The notes: generated by a model not told the origin, from the letters alone. A stretch of 64,000 nt of DNA from Litoribacillus peritrichatus (GCF_039537985.1 NZ_BAABBN010000015.1:124001-188000), one strand, 5' to 3'. Positions 35,777 to 45,332 are shown, numbered from the stretch's first letter. Numbers and translations: made by a program.

Positions 35777-36859
35777 ATGGTCAATATTTTAAGGCGCTGG
35801 GCGAGCCTGTATTTCGCTGAAGAAGAAGCCATGGTCTTTTTGCTTCTTTTGTTGATTTCCGGCCTTTGTATTTGGTTGTTCGGTGCCATTTTAACCCCCG
35901 TAATCGCCGCTGTTATTATTGCGTACATGCTGCAAGGCCTGGTGAATTTACTCACTGATCGCGGTGCTCCTCACTTGCTTGCTGTTTCATTGGCGGTGGT
36001 GTTTTTTATTGGCATTTCCTTAGCGTTAATTTTGGTTTTGATGCCCTTGGTGTGGTCTCAGTTAACCTCTTTTATTGGTGAAGTCCCCAGGTACAGTACC
36101 GAGCTACAATCTTATGCGGTGGCGATGAGTCATGATTACCCAAACATCCTCAGTTCGGCGCAACTGGATGAGTGGTTTGGCATTGCTAAAGGCGAAATTG
36201 GCCAAGTCGGGCAACTTTTATTGTCGCTTGGTGTATCCAGTATTCCTGGCGTCATCACCATTCTGATTTACTGTGTGGTGGTGCCGATGATGGTGTTCTT
36301 CTTTTTGAAGGACAAAGACTACTTTATTGGTTACCTCACTTCACTTTTGCCGAAAAAGCGCCGGATGTTAACTGAAGTAGGCGAGGAGATGAACGAACAA
36401 ATCGCCAATTACATTCGAGGCAAAGCCATAGAGATTTTGATTGTTGGCGGCACCACTTATATTGGCTTTGTGTTCATGGGGCTACAATATTCGGCGCTTT
36501 TGGCCTTGGTGGTGGGCTTGTCGGTGTTGATTCCCTACGTGGGGGCAATTGTTGTGACCATTCCGGTGGCGGCGGTGGGGCTGATTCAATTCGGCACTGG
36601 TTCTGAATTCATCACTGTGATGGTCATCTTTTTGGTGATTCAGGGGTTGGATGGCAATATTTTAGTGCCTTTGCTGTTCTCTGAAGCGGTGAATCTTCAT
36701 CCTGTGGTGATCATCATCGCGGTCATCTTTTTTGGTGGTCTTTGGGGCTTCTGGGGGATTTTCTTTGCGATACCGTTGGCGACACTGATTAAAGCCATCA
36801 TGACTGCCTGGCCTAAGGTAGCGAGCCATCAGGATGGGGTGCCGGAGATGATTGACTGA
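35777..36859 (+). CDS. perM: AI-2E/PerM family transporter
   Basis: Integral membrane protein of 360 aa with about eight hydrophobic segments, beginning MVNILRRWASLYFAEEE. It has the family-typical PYVGAIVVTIPV and GLWGFWGIFFAIPLATL. The frame is open upstream through tusA, but homologues start at this ATG. The substrate is unknown; the family includes AI-2 exporters and Na+/H+ antiporters. A terminator follows directly. Confidence 0.9.
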   Translation: MVNILRRWASLYFAEEEAMVFLLLLLISGLCIWLFGAILTPVIAAVIIAYMLQGLVNLLTDRGAPHLLAVSLAVVFFIGISLALILVLMPLVWSQLTSFIGEVPRYSTELQSYAVAMSHDYPNILSSAQLDEWFGIAKGEIGQVGQLLLSLGVSSIPGVITILIYCVVVPMMVFFFLKDKDYFIGYLTSLLPKKRRMLTEVGEEMNEQIANYIRGKAIEILIVGGTTYIGFVFMGLQYSALLALVVGLSVLIPYVGAIVVTIPVAAVGLIQFGTGSEFITVMVIFLVIQGLDGNILVPLLFSEAVNLHPVVIIIAVIFFGGLWGFWGIFFAIPLATLIKAIMTAWPKVASHQDGVPEMID

Positions 36860-36866
36860 GTATTTT

Positions 36867-36896
36867 AAAAGGATGATCTCAAAGTCATCCTTTTTT
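36867..36896 (+). terminator. Terminator after perM
   Basis: AAAAGGATGA pairs with TCATCCTTTT around TCTCAAAG and the T-run continues. Confidence 0.9.
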
Positions 36897-37023
36897 CTTA
36901 CTTTCATAGTCAAACCCTCCTTGCTTGTCGCAAATCAGTGTTTGCTTAAAAATTTTACGTTTATAGTCGTTCACTTCTCTGTCATAAAAAATAAATCTAA
37001 CAGTCATGTCAGGAGAGTTACCC

Positions 37024-37239
37024 ATGAAAATCGAAATCAAAGATTCCGTTGCAGCACAATGTGGTTTGGATGAGAAACAGGCTCTGGAGTTATTAGCTGT
37101 GGCTTTGTATCGCTATAAAAACATCAGCAGTGAGTTGGCCTGTGAGCTTATAGGTAAATCAGAGCTTGAGTTTCAGGCGCTTCAGGCCATGGTTCATGAT
37201 GGTGATCATGCGGAAGATGAAGTGTTTGAAGCGGTATAG
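37024..37239 (+). CDS. Small protein resembling UPF0175 antitoxin-like family
   Basis: Protein of 71 aa starting MKIEIKDSVAA behind AGGAGAG (8 nt). The segment ELLAVALYRYKNISSELACELIGKSELEFQALQ has the helix pattern of UPF0175 proteins, DNA-binding antitoxin-like partners of PIN toxins. No PIN gene is adjacent. It lies just before a ParDE pair and may be an orphan antitoxin. The assignment rests on pattern only. Confidence 0.5.
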   Translation: MKIEIKDSVAAQCGLDEKQALELLAVALYRYKNISSELACELIGKSELEFQALQAMVHDGDHAEDEVFEAV

Positions 37240-37334
37240 CGAGAGGATGATTGGGGATGCTCATGCGAATAACGAACTTGGCTAATTATGGTTATAATGA
37301 GTGAGTAGATCAGCCAAAAATGAGAGGCCTAATC

Positions 37335-37604
37335 ATGAATATTTCTTTAACTTCTGAGCTGGAGAGCTTTGTTAAATCAAAGGTTGAGACTGGTATGTAT
37401 CGATCTGCCAGTGAAGTAGTTCGAGAAGCGCTCCGCCTGCTGGAAGAACAGGATGAAATTCAGTCAATGAGGTTGGAAGCCTTAAGGCGGGATGTTAATC
37501 AGGGTTTGGACTCGTTGGAGCGCGGTCAGGGAAAGCCTTTAGATATGGAGGCGATAAAGGCCAAAGGAAGAGCAAAGCTTCAGACTAAGGCCAAGAATGC
37601 TTGA
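37335..37604 (+). CDS. parD: ParD-family antitoxin
   Basis: Ribbon-helix-helix antitoxin of 89 aa. MNISLTSELESFVKSKVETG followed by YRSASEVVREALRLLEEQD is the ParD/CC2985 signature. The ATG at 37335 has GAGAGG 7 nt upstream, preferred over an earlier ATG at 37320. A consensus -10 TATAAT (37293-37298) precedes it, and the antitoxin probably represses this promoter. It overlaps parE by 8 nt. Confidence 0.88.
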   Translation: MNISLTSELESFVKSKVETGMYRSASEVVREALRLLEEQDEIQSMRLEALRRDVNQGLDSLERGQGKPLDMEAIKAKGRAKLQTKAKNA

Positions 37605-37899
37605 ACTTGAAATCTCACCAGAAGCAGAAAATGATTTACTGGAGATTTGGTTGTATATTGCAGATGATCATCCTGTTAATGCCGATCGATACCTTGATAA
37701 GCTGCATGAAAAAATTTTAAAACTTATTGAATTTCCTGATATTGGCCGAGATCGTCCTGATCTGGTTGAAGCTAATACGACAAAAGGTCTGAAAAGTTTT
37801 CCGGTGGATCGCTATAACCTGTATTACCAAGTGACTGACACTAAATTATTGTTAGTGAGAGTCTTACCAGCAGATAGGGATATTACTTTAATCTTTTGA
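37597..37899 (+). CDS. parE: ParE-family toxin
   Basis: RelE/ParE superfamily protein of 100 aa: LEISPEAENDLLEIWLYIAD, IGRDRPDL, KSFPVDRYNLYYQV and the terminal VRVLPADRDI fit ParE. ParE toxins poison DNA gyrase in characterised cases. It overlaps parD, as usual for an antitoxin-first operon. It appears intact, with no truncation relative to relatives (95-100 aa). Confidence 0.88.
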   Translation: MLELEISPEAENDLLEIWLYIADDHPVNADRYLDKLHEKILKLIEFPDIGRDRPDLVEANTTKGLKSFPVDRYNLYYQVTDTKLLLVRVLPADRDITLIF

Positions 37900-37926
37900 T
37901 TAAATTTATTAAAGATAGATTTGGAA

Positions 37927-37959
37927 AGTTAACCCTCTGATTAAACAGAGGGGTTAACT
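37927..37959. terminator. Long hairpin between parE and bcp
   Basis: AGTTAACCCTCTG pairs with CAGAGGGGTTAACT (one bulged G) around a 6-nt loop, between convergent genes. T-runs are weak on both sides, so termination efficiency is uncertain. Confidence 0.5.
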
Positions 37960-37980
37960 CGCTATCAAATAAAGAAAAGA

Positions 37981-38448
37981 TTAAAGCGCCTTCACTGCTT
38001 CTAACACTTCATCCACATGGCCTTTCACTTTTACTTTACGCCATTCGTTGCGTAATACGCCTTCACCGTCCATTAAGAAGGTGCTGCGTTCAATTCCCAT
38101 GTATTCTTTGCCGTACAGTTTTTTGAGCTTGATCACATCAAAGTGCTTACACAACGCTTCTTCAGGGTCTGAGATTAACTCGAACGGAAATTCGTGCTTC
38201 GCGCGAAAGTTGGTGTGGACTCGAATGGAGTCACGGGATACACCGAAGATGACCGTGTTGTTGGCTTCAAACTCGGCGATGGCATCGCGGAAGTCCTGGC
38301 CTTCGGTGGTACAACCTGGGGTGTTGTCTTTCGGGTAGAAATAAATCACCACGTTTTTACCTTTTAATTCAGACAGGGTCACTGTGGTGTCGTTGGTGGC
38401 TTCAGCGGTGAAATCCGGGACTGCGTTGCCTATTGCTAATTCGGTCAT
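37981..38448 (-). CDS. bcp: Thioredoxin-dependent peroxiredoxin (Bcp/PrxQ)
   Basis: Protein of 155 aa that reduces hydroperoxides. Peroxidatic Cys is in YPKDNTPGCTTEGQDFRD (~Cys46). The resolving Cys found five residues later in E. coli Bcp (as I recall) is replaced here, so this is a 1-Cys-type or uses the Cys in EEALCKHF. Bcp next to gcvR and dapA matches pseudomonad order. Confidence 0.93.
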   Translation of the reverse strand: MTELAIGNAVPDFTAEATNDTTVTLSELKGKNVVIYFYPKDNTPGCTTEGQDFRDAIAEFEANNTVIFGVSRDSIRVHTNFRAKHEFPFELISDPEEALCKHFDVIKLKKLYGKEYMGIERSTFLMDGEGVLRNEWRKVKVKGHVDEVLEAVKAL

Positions 38449-38528
38449 TGAAGGTTTCCGTACAAAATCTGTGTTGGGTTGAAAATGAGCGTTTTATGGG
38501 TTTATTACTTGTTGCAAAGGATGGTTAT

Positions 38529-39065
38529 CTATCGAAGCGGCTCAATGCTCGAATCTAAGTTGCGGTCATCACAGAACTGAATGAAGTCGTCTTTCAGTTG
38601 TGACAGGCTTTGTGCACTTGGAATGTTCACGCGCATGGTCAGGTTGAACATTTGCGTGCCTGTGTGCGGTGCTGCGTAAGTGCCGGTGGTTAGATCGTCA
38701 ATGTTGATCTTACGAGCGGAGAAAAAGCCGGCGATGTCGGAGACGATGCCCGGGTTGTCGATGGCAATGACTTCTGTAATGTATGCAATGGTGTCGTGGC
38801 AGGTTTCACGGCCGGAGGTGCGCTTGATGATGGTAGTCAGGTTGAGCGCTTCCACTTCGGCGCTGAGTTTGTTTTCAAGTTCCTGAATGCCATCTTCATT
38901 GCCACTGACCATCATAATGATGGCGAATTCGCCACCTAATACCGTCATTCGACTGTCTACGATGCTGCATTGGTGGCTGGCGATCAGGCTGGAAAGATCA
39001 TTTACGATGCCTGGGCGGTCTGAACCTAACGCGGTAATGACCAGGTTGTTTTGTGCTTGTGACAT
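38529..39065 (-). CDS. gcvR: Glycine cleavage system transcriptional regulator GcvR-like (two ACT domains)
   Basis: Protein of 178 aa with two ACT domains: N-terminal VITALGSDRPGIVNDLSSLI and second ITEVIAIDNPGIVSDIAGFF. In E. coli GcvR binds glycine and restrains GcvA; no gcv genes are close here. It is divergent from dapA, as in pseudomonads. Confidence 0.88.
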   Translation of the reverse strand: MSQAQNNLVITALGSDRPGIVNDLSSLIASHQCSIVDSRMTVLGGEFAIIMMVSGNEDGIQELENKLSAEVEALNLTTIIKRTSGRETCHDTIAYITEVIAIDNPGIVSDIAGFFSARKINIDDLTTGTYAAPHTGTQMFNLTMRVNIPSAQSLSQLKDDFIQFCDDRNLDSSIEPLR

Positions 39066-39299
39066 ACATTTCCCTTCAAGCCGCTTAATAAAATGCGGTC
39101 TTCAATTTTCTGTTTTTAATGAAAGAGTTCGGTCGATTGTATTACAACAATCATAGGCGATGACGGAGTGTTGTTAAATGTTGAAATGGAACAATGTTGA
39201 GGAATTTTATAGAAAGCGACTTAATCACGGTGATATCTCTTGTTTCCTACTGGGCTGACCACTAAAATGTCCGGCTTGGAATTCCACTGGAGAGGCCAA

Positions 39300-40178
39300 A
39301 TGATTACTGGCAGTATTGTTGCACTGATTACCCCTATGCTCGACAACGGTAAAGTCGACTGGGACGCTCTTGACCGTTTGATTGATTTTCACATTGAAAA
39401 CGGCACTGATTCGATTGTTGCCGTAGGCACCACTGGTGAGTCTGCGACTCTGGATGTGAAAGAGCACTGCCTGGTAATAAAACACGTGGTAAATCGTGTC
39501 GCTGGTCGTTTACCTGTGATCGCCGGTACCGGTGCCAACAGCACCGCAGAAGCCATAGAGTTAACAGAAACGGCGCGCCAGTCAGGTGCGGATGCATGTC
39601 TCTTGGTTACGCCGTACTACAACAAGCCGACACAAGAAGGTTTGTTTCAGCATCACAAAGCCATTTCTGATGCAGTTGATATTCCCCAGATTCTTTACAA
39701 TGTGCCAGGCCGTACCGCTTGTGACATGTTGCCTGAAACGGTGGCTCGAATCGCTGAACTTAAAAACATTGTTGGCATCAAAGAAGCCACCGGTGATATA
39801 GAACGCGCTAAGCAAGTAATTGATTTGGTGGGTGACAAGATCGCCGTTTATTCCGGTGATGACCCAACCGCTTACCAGCTGATTTTGGCGGGTGGCCACG
39901 GTAATATTTCTGTGACGGCTAACGTTTTGCCTAAGCAAATGTCAGATCTTTGTAAGTTGGCATTGGAAGGTAAGGCGGAAGAAGCGAAAGCACTCAATGA
40001 GGAAATGATGGCGGTTCATAGTGCCATGTTTGTTGAGAGCAATCCGATTCCGGTGAAATGGGCGTTGGCGGATATGGGGCTTGTTGGCTTGGGTATTCGT
40101 TTACCGCTGACGGTATTGCAAGAGCAATATCGCACGCAAGTGCATGATGCGTTAAAAGCTTTGGGTGCCGTGTCTTAG
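39300..40178 (+). CDS. dapA: 4-hydroxy-tetrahydrodipicolinate synthase
   Basis: Class I aldolase of 292 aa in lysine/diaminopimelate synthesis. GTTGESATLDVKEH, the YYNKPTQEGLFQHH loop, Tyr of ILYNVPGRT and Schiff-base Lys161 in VGIKEATGD are intact. The ATG at 39300 has GAGAGGCCAA upstream and gives the standard length; the frame open from 39240 is not used. bamC follows after 71 nt. Confidence 0.97.
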   Translation: MITGSIVALITPMLDNGKVDWDALDRLIDFHIENGTDSIVAVGTTGESATLDVKEHCLVIKHVVNRVAGRLPVIAGTGANSTAEAIELTETARQSGADACLLVTPYYNKPTQEGLFQHHKAISDAVDIPQILYNVPGRTACDMLPETVARIAELKNIVGIKEATGDIERAKQVIDLVGDKIAVYSGDDPTAYQLILAGGHGNISVTANVLPKQMSDLCKLALEGKAEEAKALNEEMMAVHSAMFVESNPIPVKWALADMGLVGLGIRLPLTVLQEQYRTQVHDALKALGAVS

Positions 40179-40249
40179 TATCGTTTTATTAGCAAGACTT
40201 TTCTGCAATATAAAATCTGCAATATAAAAATAGTTAAGGAAGATATTGA

Positions 40250-41374
40250 GTGTCTGTAAATGTAAGGTCTAATGGTTCAGGTCGGTGGGTAAAGTCTCTC
40301 AGTTTTTTATCTGCTGCGCTTGTGTTGTCATCATGTTCTTTATTTACAGATCTTGATGAAGAGTACAAACATATTGAGGCAACGAAGCCTACTCAAGGCT
40401 TAAAAGGGCAGTCTCCTACGGAGTTTATTGATCTGTATCCTGTGCCCGAGCTGAAAAAGCTTGGTGCCGGAGAGTTGGTTGCCGAAGTGCCTCGCCCGGA
40501 ACCACTTTCGTTGACGGACGACAAAGACGGCGTTCAACTTCGCAAGCTGGACGATCAGCGTTGGATTGTTGTTGCCCAACCGCCCAATCAGGTTTGGCCG
40601 TTGGTCCGTCAGTTTTGGGATTTACACCGCATTGCGGTGGTGTACGAACAACCGAATAAAGGTGTGCTTGAAACACGTTGGGTGAAACGAAACGATGAAC
40701 GCCAGTCGTTGATGAGCCGTGTTAAGGGCCGTGTTTATCTGGGCGATGATCTTCTGGATAAGTACCGTGTTTCGGTAGAGCAGGGCATCCGTAGCGGTTT
40801 GACCGAAGTGCATGTGGTTCAGCGTTCGGTGGGCTTATACGACAGCGTTTCCGCACCTGTTGTGTATGAGCCAAATGAAGCCTGGCCGAAACAATCCGAA
40901 AATCTGGCGCTTTCGGCGGCGGTAATAGACGAATTAATTACCTATTTGGCCAAGCAGGTGGTTTCTGGTCAAACCACGTCATTCCTAGCGGAAGGCATTG
41001 TCGGTGAATCGCGGGTGTCGATTGAGAATACCGAGACGAACGTGGTACTTCAGCTGGAAGCCCGTTTTGATCGTGCCTGGGCGTCGGTGGTGAACTCTGA
41101 AGACGAGCGCATTTTGAAAGTGACTGACCGAAACCGTTCCGAAGGGAATATTTTCGTCACCTACAATCACAGAGCGAAAGAAGAAGAGCCTGGCATATTC
41201 GCGCGTATCTTTGGTGCTGATCTGATTGAAGAAAGTGATCGTGAACTGATTCTGAAAGTGATTGAGATTGACGAGTATCGCGCTCAGGTTCGGGTCACGG
41301 ATAAAGACGGTAACGAGATTGATAAATCCGAAGCGCTTGAAGTGCTGGAGTTTGTTAAGGATCGTTTGTACTAG
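40250..41374 (+). CDS. bamC: Outer-membrane assembly lipoprotein BamC
   Basis: Protein of 374 aa. The start is GTG behind AAGGAAGATATTGA. Lipoprotein signal LSFLSAALVLSSC. N-terminal unstructured segment that contacts BamD in relatives, then two helix-grip domains. It is a non-essential BAM subunit. It follows dapA, the classic arrangement. Its TAG overlaps the next gene's GTG by one base. Confidence 0.9.
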   Translation: MSVNVRSNGSGRWVKSLSFLSAALVLSSCSLFTDLDEEYKHIEATKPTQGLKGQSPTEFIDLYPVPELKKLGAGELVAEVPRPEPLSLTDDKDGVQLRKLDDQRWIVVAQPPNQVWPLVRQFWDLHRIAVVYEQPNKGVLETRWVKRNDERQSLMSRVKGRVYLGDDLLDKYRVSVEQGIRSGLTEVHVVQRSVGLYDSVSAPVVYEPNEAWPKQSENLALSAAVIDELITYLAKQVVSGQTTSFLAEGIVGESRVSIENTETNVVLQLEARFDRAWASVVNSEDERILKVTDRNRSEGNIFVTYNHRAKEEEPGIFARIFGADLIEESDRELILKVIEIDEYRAQVRVTDKDGNEIDKSEALEVLEFVKDRLY

Positions 41375-42135
41375 TGCAGTTTGCATCCATTGGCAGTGGC
41401 AGCAAAGGAAATGCAACGCTCATAAAGGCCAAAGACACCGTCATCATGATTGACTGTGGCTTTACCGCCAAAGAAGCCGTGCGCCGTTTGGCGGCGCTTG
41501 AGCTTACTCCGAATGACCTCTCCGCAATCTTAGTCACGCACGAGCACGGTGATCACATCAAAGGTGTGCCTGTGCTCGCACGTAAATACAAAATTCCGGC
41601 GTATATGACCTATGGTACGGCTCGGGCAAAATCACTGGAAGCACACCAGCAGCTGCAAGTCATTTGCAGCCATGAGTTATTTGAAGTAGGTGCTTTTAAG
41701 ATTCAGCCTGTGATCGTGCCACACGATGCGCAAGAGCCGGTGCAATTTGTGGTGAGTCACCAGGAACGGAAACTGGGCGTGCTGACTGACTTAGGCAGTT
41801 ACACGCCGTATGTGATTAATCATTACAAAGATTGCGATGCCATCCTGTTGGAATGCAACCATGACCTGGACATGTTGCGCCAAGGCCCATACCCTCCATC
41901 TTTGAAACGTCGGGTAGCGGGCGATTATGGCCACTTGAACAATCAGCAAGCGGCTGAGTTTGTGCGCCATGTGGATCAGGACAAATTGCAGCACTTGGTG
42001 GTGTCTCATGTCAGCCATCAGAATAATGATGTTCAGTTGTCGCTCGATGCGCTCGATGCCGTGATTCAACGGGAGCGACAATGGATTCGGGTCGCCGATC
42101 AGGATGAAGGGTTTGGCTGGCTGTCTATTGAATAA
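41374..42135 (+). CDS. MBL-fold metallo-hydrolase (YycJ/WalJ-like)
   Basis: Protein of 253 aa with FASIGSGSKGNATLI and the metal-binding THEHGDHIKG motif, ILLECNHDLDML and VSHVSHQNND. It resembles the YycJ/phosphoribosyl-cyclase-phosphodiesterase-like group of the metallo-beta-lactamase superfamily. The substrate is unknown; relatives act on DNA or cyclic nucleotides. GTG start coupled to the bamC stop. Confidence 0.88.
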   Translation: MQFASIGSGSKGNATLIKAKDTVIMIDCGFTAKEAVRRLAALELTPNDLSAILVTHEHGDHIKGVPVLARKYKIPAYMTYGTARAKSLEAHQQLQVICSHELFEVGAFKIQPVIVPHDAQEPVQFVVSHQERKLGVLTDLGSYTPYVINHYKDCDAILLECNHDLDMLRQGPYPPSLKRRVAGDYGHLNNQQAAEFVRHVDQDKLQHLVVSHVSHQNNDVQLSLDALDAVIQRERQWIRVADQDEGFGWLSIE

Positions 42136-42169
42136 GCGGCTTATCGAATCAGCTATGAATCAAAAACAA

Positions 42170-42197
42170 AAAAACCGGGGATGGCCCCGGTTTTTTT
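42170..42197. terminator. Bidirectional terminator
   Basis: AAACCGGGG-ATGG-CCCCGGTTT with A-run before and T-run after, between the convergent MBL-fold and Lon-like genes. Confidence 0.92.
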
Positions 42198-42221
42198 ATG
42201 ATTAATCAGCTAACAGCGTTA

Positions 42222-44696
42222 TCAGTGAATTGGTTTTGCTTTTTTCGGTGCGCCACCTTCGCTGGTTTGTTCGCCCTCGTCAGCTTGTTCTGAACCGTCG
42301 GCTTCTTCCTCTTCTTCCATGCCTTCGTCTATTTCCGCCAGTTCTTTTAAGCGGCTGACGACCTTACCGTTGAAGGTGTCTTCTGGGAACGTGCCGTCTT
42401 TGTCTTCTTCGCCAGGCACGGCGCCAGTCAGCAACTCAAGCGCTTCATCGGCGTGTTGTACTGAGAAAATATGGAACTGGCCATTTTCTACGGCATCAAT
42501 GATTTTCTTATCCAGCACTAAATTACGAACGTTGGATTTCGGGATGATGACCCCTTGATCGCCGGTTAAACCGCGAGCTTCACAAAGACGGAAGAAACCT
42601 TCAATTTTTTCATTAACGCCGCCAATGGCCTGTACCTCTCCGTGTTGGTTCATGGAGCCGGTCATCGACAGCGATTGTTTGATCGGCGTTTTGGTCAGTG
42701 CAGATAACAAACAGCAAAGCTCTGCCAGTGATGCACTGTCGCCATCGATGTGGCCGTAGCTTTGTTCCATCGCCAAACTGGCTGACATGGCTAACGGGAA
42801 GTCCGTGGTGTAGCGGCTGCCCATGTAACCACTCATGATCATCACGCCTTTGGAGTGAATGGCTTGGCCCAGATTGGCTTCGCGCTCAATGTCCACAATG
42901 CCGCGAGAACCCGGGTAAACCACAGCAGTGATTCGGGCCGGTGTTCCGAACATGGAGTCGCCAATTTCCAGCACCGTCAGACCATTGATCTTACCTATGG
43001 CTTCGCCTTCGGTGTCAATCAGAATGGTGTCGTCGAGCATTTCTTCCAAAATGCGATCGGCTATGCGGCCCGTCCGGTTTTGTTTGGCCGACAGCGCTTT
43101 ATCGATGTGCTTACGCTCGATCAGCGGGTCTCGCGCCAATTTGCGCACCAGCTCGGCTTCTCCCAGCAGTTCAAAAATGTCACCGATGCGTGCGGATAAA
43201 TGACGTTGGTTGTCGGCCAGTCTGGAGCTGTATTCAATCATCCGGGCGACGCCGTCTGCTGAGATGTCTTTATGTCCTTTTTCATCCACCCGGCTTTTGA
43301 GTAATTGGGTGAAGAAGTTAATCGCTGTGGGGGTTCGGGGCAAACGTTCATCAAAATCCACCAGCACTCTGAACAGTTCGCGGAACTCATCGTCGTAGTC
43401 TTGCAACAGGTAATAAACTTCCCGGGAGCCGATCAGAATAATTTTTACATGTAACGGAATACTGTCCGGCGACAGGGTCGCAGGGCTGAGTAGGCCCAAG
43501 TCAGAATAAGGTGATTCCATCGTCAGCTTGCGGGATTTAATCGCTCGTTTGAGTGCGTCCCAAACGAAGGGTTCAGACAGCAATTTATCCGCCTCAATCA
43601 CTAAATAGCCGCCATTGGCTTTATGCAATGCGCCCGGCACTATTTGACGGTAGTTGGTGGTCAGTGTGCCTTGATCCGGGGTGTACTCAATGCGGCCAAA
43701 CAGGTTTCGGTAGCTTGGGTGACTTTCGTAAATGACCGGTGCCCCATTGTTCTGGGAGCGGGAGACCATGATGCTTGGTTCGTACTGATCCAGAAGCATG
43801 GTGCGTTTCTGGGAGTCTTCTACCTTTTCCAGAACACGCTCTTCCACCAGTTGATCAATCACGGTTTTCAGTAAATGCTCTTTGGTGCGTTCAATGAAAA
43901 GTTTAACGCCGTTGTATTTGCCATACGCTTTTTTAATCGGTTTCAGTAAAGGTTCTACGGCTTCGCTGATGGTTTCCTGGTTCAACTTTCTCAGCAGCTC
44001 GTTACTTTCACGGCGCCATTGCGGGAGGTTAATCAGCTCATTGTTGAGCATGTCTTCCAGATCACTGATGGTCTGGTGAATGATTTCACGGTCTTCATCG
44101 GGTAATTGGGCAAACTCGGTTTCATCCAGTGCTTTGCCTTCACGGATTGGGGTAAAGGTAATGGAGCCGGAGTCCTTGAAGACCGCAATATTCGAGCGCA
44201 GGGCTTCTCGTTCTACGTTGTCGAGGGCTTTGTCGTATTGCTGGTTAAAGGCCCGGTCGATCTGGTTTTTGTTGTGCTGGTAGGTGGGATGTTCGAACAC
44301 CGATGGAAAGGTGCTCATCAAATTATCCACAAACCGCTCCAGGTCGTGCTTGAAATCATTGGCCAACCCCGCAGGCAGCTCAATGGCCATCGGCTCTTTC
44401 GGGTTTTCGAAGTGGTTGACGTATACCCAGTCGCTCGGGGTGTCTTCGTCGCTGGCGATGTTCGCTAAGTAATCTTGTACGTAAGAAGACCGGCCCGTGC
44501 CGGATTCGCCCATCAGATAAATGTTATAGCCAGGACGATCCATGGCAACACCAAACTCTATGGCGGTAACGGCTCTGTCTTGCCCTAAGATGCCATCGAA
44601 TGGCTCAACTTCACTGGTGGCGCTGTATTCGTTTTCAGAGACCGTAAACGCAGCTGTCAGTTCGCTGGGTTTGAGTCGCTTAGGATGTCTTTCCAT
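42222..44696 (-). CDS. Lon-like (LonB/AAA_32) ATP-dependent protease
   Basis: Protein of 824 aa from the chosen ATG (44696), which has AGGACACCCACC before it; an in-frame ATG nine codons earlier lacks a good site. An N-terminal AAA_32-type ATPase region has a variant P-loop GESGTGRSS with Arg in place of Lys. The C-terminal Lon protease domain has catalytic Ser654 in DGDSASLAE and Lys697 in GGVNEKIEGF. An acidic Glu-rich tail ends the protein. The family is found in many gammaproteobacteria beside classic Lon. Its substrates are unknown. yigZ starts upstream on the same strand. Confidence 0.88.
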   Translation of the reverse strand: MERHPKRLKPSELTAAFTVSENEYSATSEVEPFDGILGQDRAVTAIEFGVAMDRPGYNIYLMGESGTGRSSYVQDYLANIASDEDTPSDWVYVNHFENPKEPMAIELPAGLANDFKHDLERFVDNLMSTFPSVFEHPTYQHNKNQIDRAFNQQYDKALDNVEREALRSNIAVFKDSGSITFTPIREGKALDETEFAQLPDEDREIIHQTISDLEDMLNNELINLPQWRRESNELLRKLNQETISEAVEPLLKPIKKAYGKYNGVKLFIERTKEHLLKTVIDQLVEERVLEKVEDSQKRTMLLDQYEPSIMVSRSQNNGAPVIYESHPSYRNLFGRIEYTPDQGTLTTNYRQIVPGALHKANGGYLVIEADKLLSEPFVWDALKRAIKSRKLTMESPYSDLGLLSPATLSPDSIPLHVKIILIGSREVYYLLQDYDDEFRELFRVLVDFDERLPRTPTAINFFTQLLKSRVDEKGHKDISADGVARMIEYSSRLADNQRHLSARIGDIFELLGEAELVRKLARDPLIERKHIDKALSAKQNRTGRIADRILEEMLDDTILIDTEGEAIGKINGLTVLEIGDSMFGTPARITAVVYPGSRGIVDIEREANLGQAIHSKGVMIMSGYMGSRYTTDFPLAMSASLAMEQSYGHIDGDSASLAELCCLLSALTKTPIKQSLSMTGSMNQHGEVQAIGGVNEKIEGFFRLCEARGLTGDQGVIIPKSNVRNLVLDKKIIDAVENGQFHIFSVQHADEALELLTGAVPGEEDKDGTFPEDTFNGKVVSRLKELAEIDEGMEEEEEADGSEQADEGEQTSEGGAPKKAKPIH

Positions 44697-44729
44697 GGTG
44701 GGTGTCCTTTTCGTGGAATGCATGATGAC

Positions 44730-45332
44730 TTATGCATTCTTTACTGCGGTATGTCTTAAATCCTCAACGATAGAAACTAATTCGTCAAATTGGGATTCAG
44801 TGATTTGTAGTGTTATTTGTGCTTTTTCGTCGAATATTTGATTCAGAGGTTGGATATGATGTGATTGCATCCAACGTTGAACGTGGTTGATTTCCTGATA
44901 ATCGGAGACGATTTCCAGGATTTTTTTCGCTTCCAATGGTGACCAGCTGGCTTCCTCGAGTACTTGTTTGGTGGCGGCGGAGTAAGCCCTGACTAATCCG
45001 CCGGTTCCTAGTTTAGTGCCTCCGAAGTAGCGCGCGATGACAACACCGCATTCCCCCACATCGGCATGAGACAGAATGTTCAGCATAGGTTTGCCTGCTG
45101 TGCCTTTGGGTTCGCCATCGTCACTTTGATTCCAGCCCTTAGCATCGTTCGGCATACGCAGTATATGTGCCCAGCAATGATGGCTGGCTTTGGGGTGATC
45201 TTCCCGTATTTGTGCAAGAAACGCTTTAAATTCGCTGTCAGAATTGAAATGGGCCAGGTGGGCGACAAATCGGCTGCGTTTTTCTTCAAATTCAATAATG
45301 TGTGGAGCAGCAGGAGTGCGGTATACTGGCAT
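44730..45332 (-). CDS. yigZ: YigZ/IMPACT family protein
   Basis: Protein of 200 aa with the UPF0029 signature DGEPKGTAGKPMLN followed by GVVIARYFGGTKLGTGGLVRAY, and a C-terminal DUF1949-like half. The family may bind ribosomes or nucleic acid; biochemical function is unsettled. It is upstream of the Lon-like gene and probably co-transcribed. Confidence 0.92.
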   Translation of the reverse strand: MPVYRTPAAPHIIEFEEKRSRFVAHLAHFNSDSEFKAFLAQIREDHPKASHHCWAHILRMPNDAKGWNQSDDGEPKGTAGKPMLNILSHADVGECGVVIARYFGGTKLGTGGLVRAYSAATKQVLEEASWSPLEAKKILEIVSDYQEINHVQRWMQSHHIQPLNQIFDEKAQITLQITESQFDELVSIVEDLRHTAVKNA

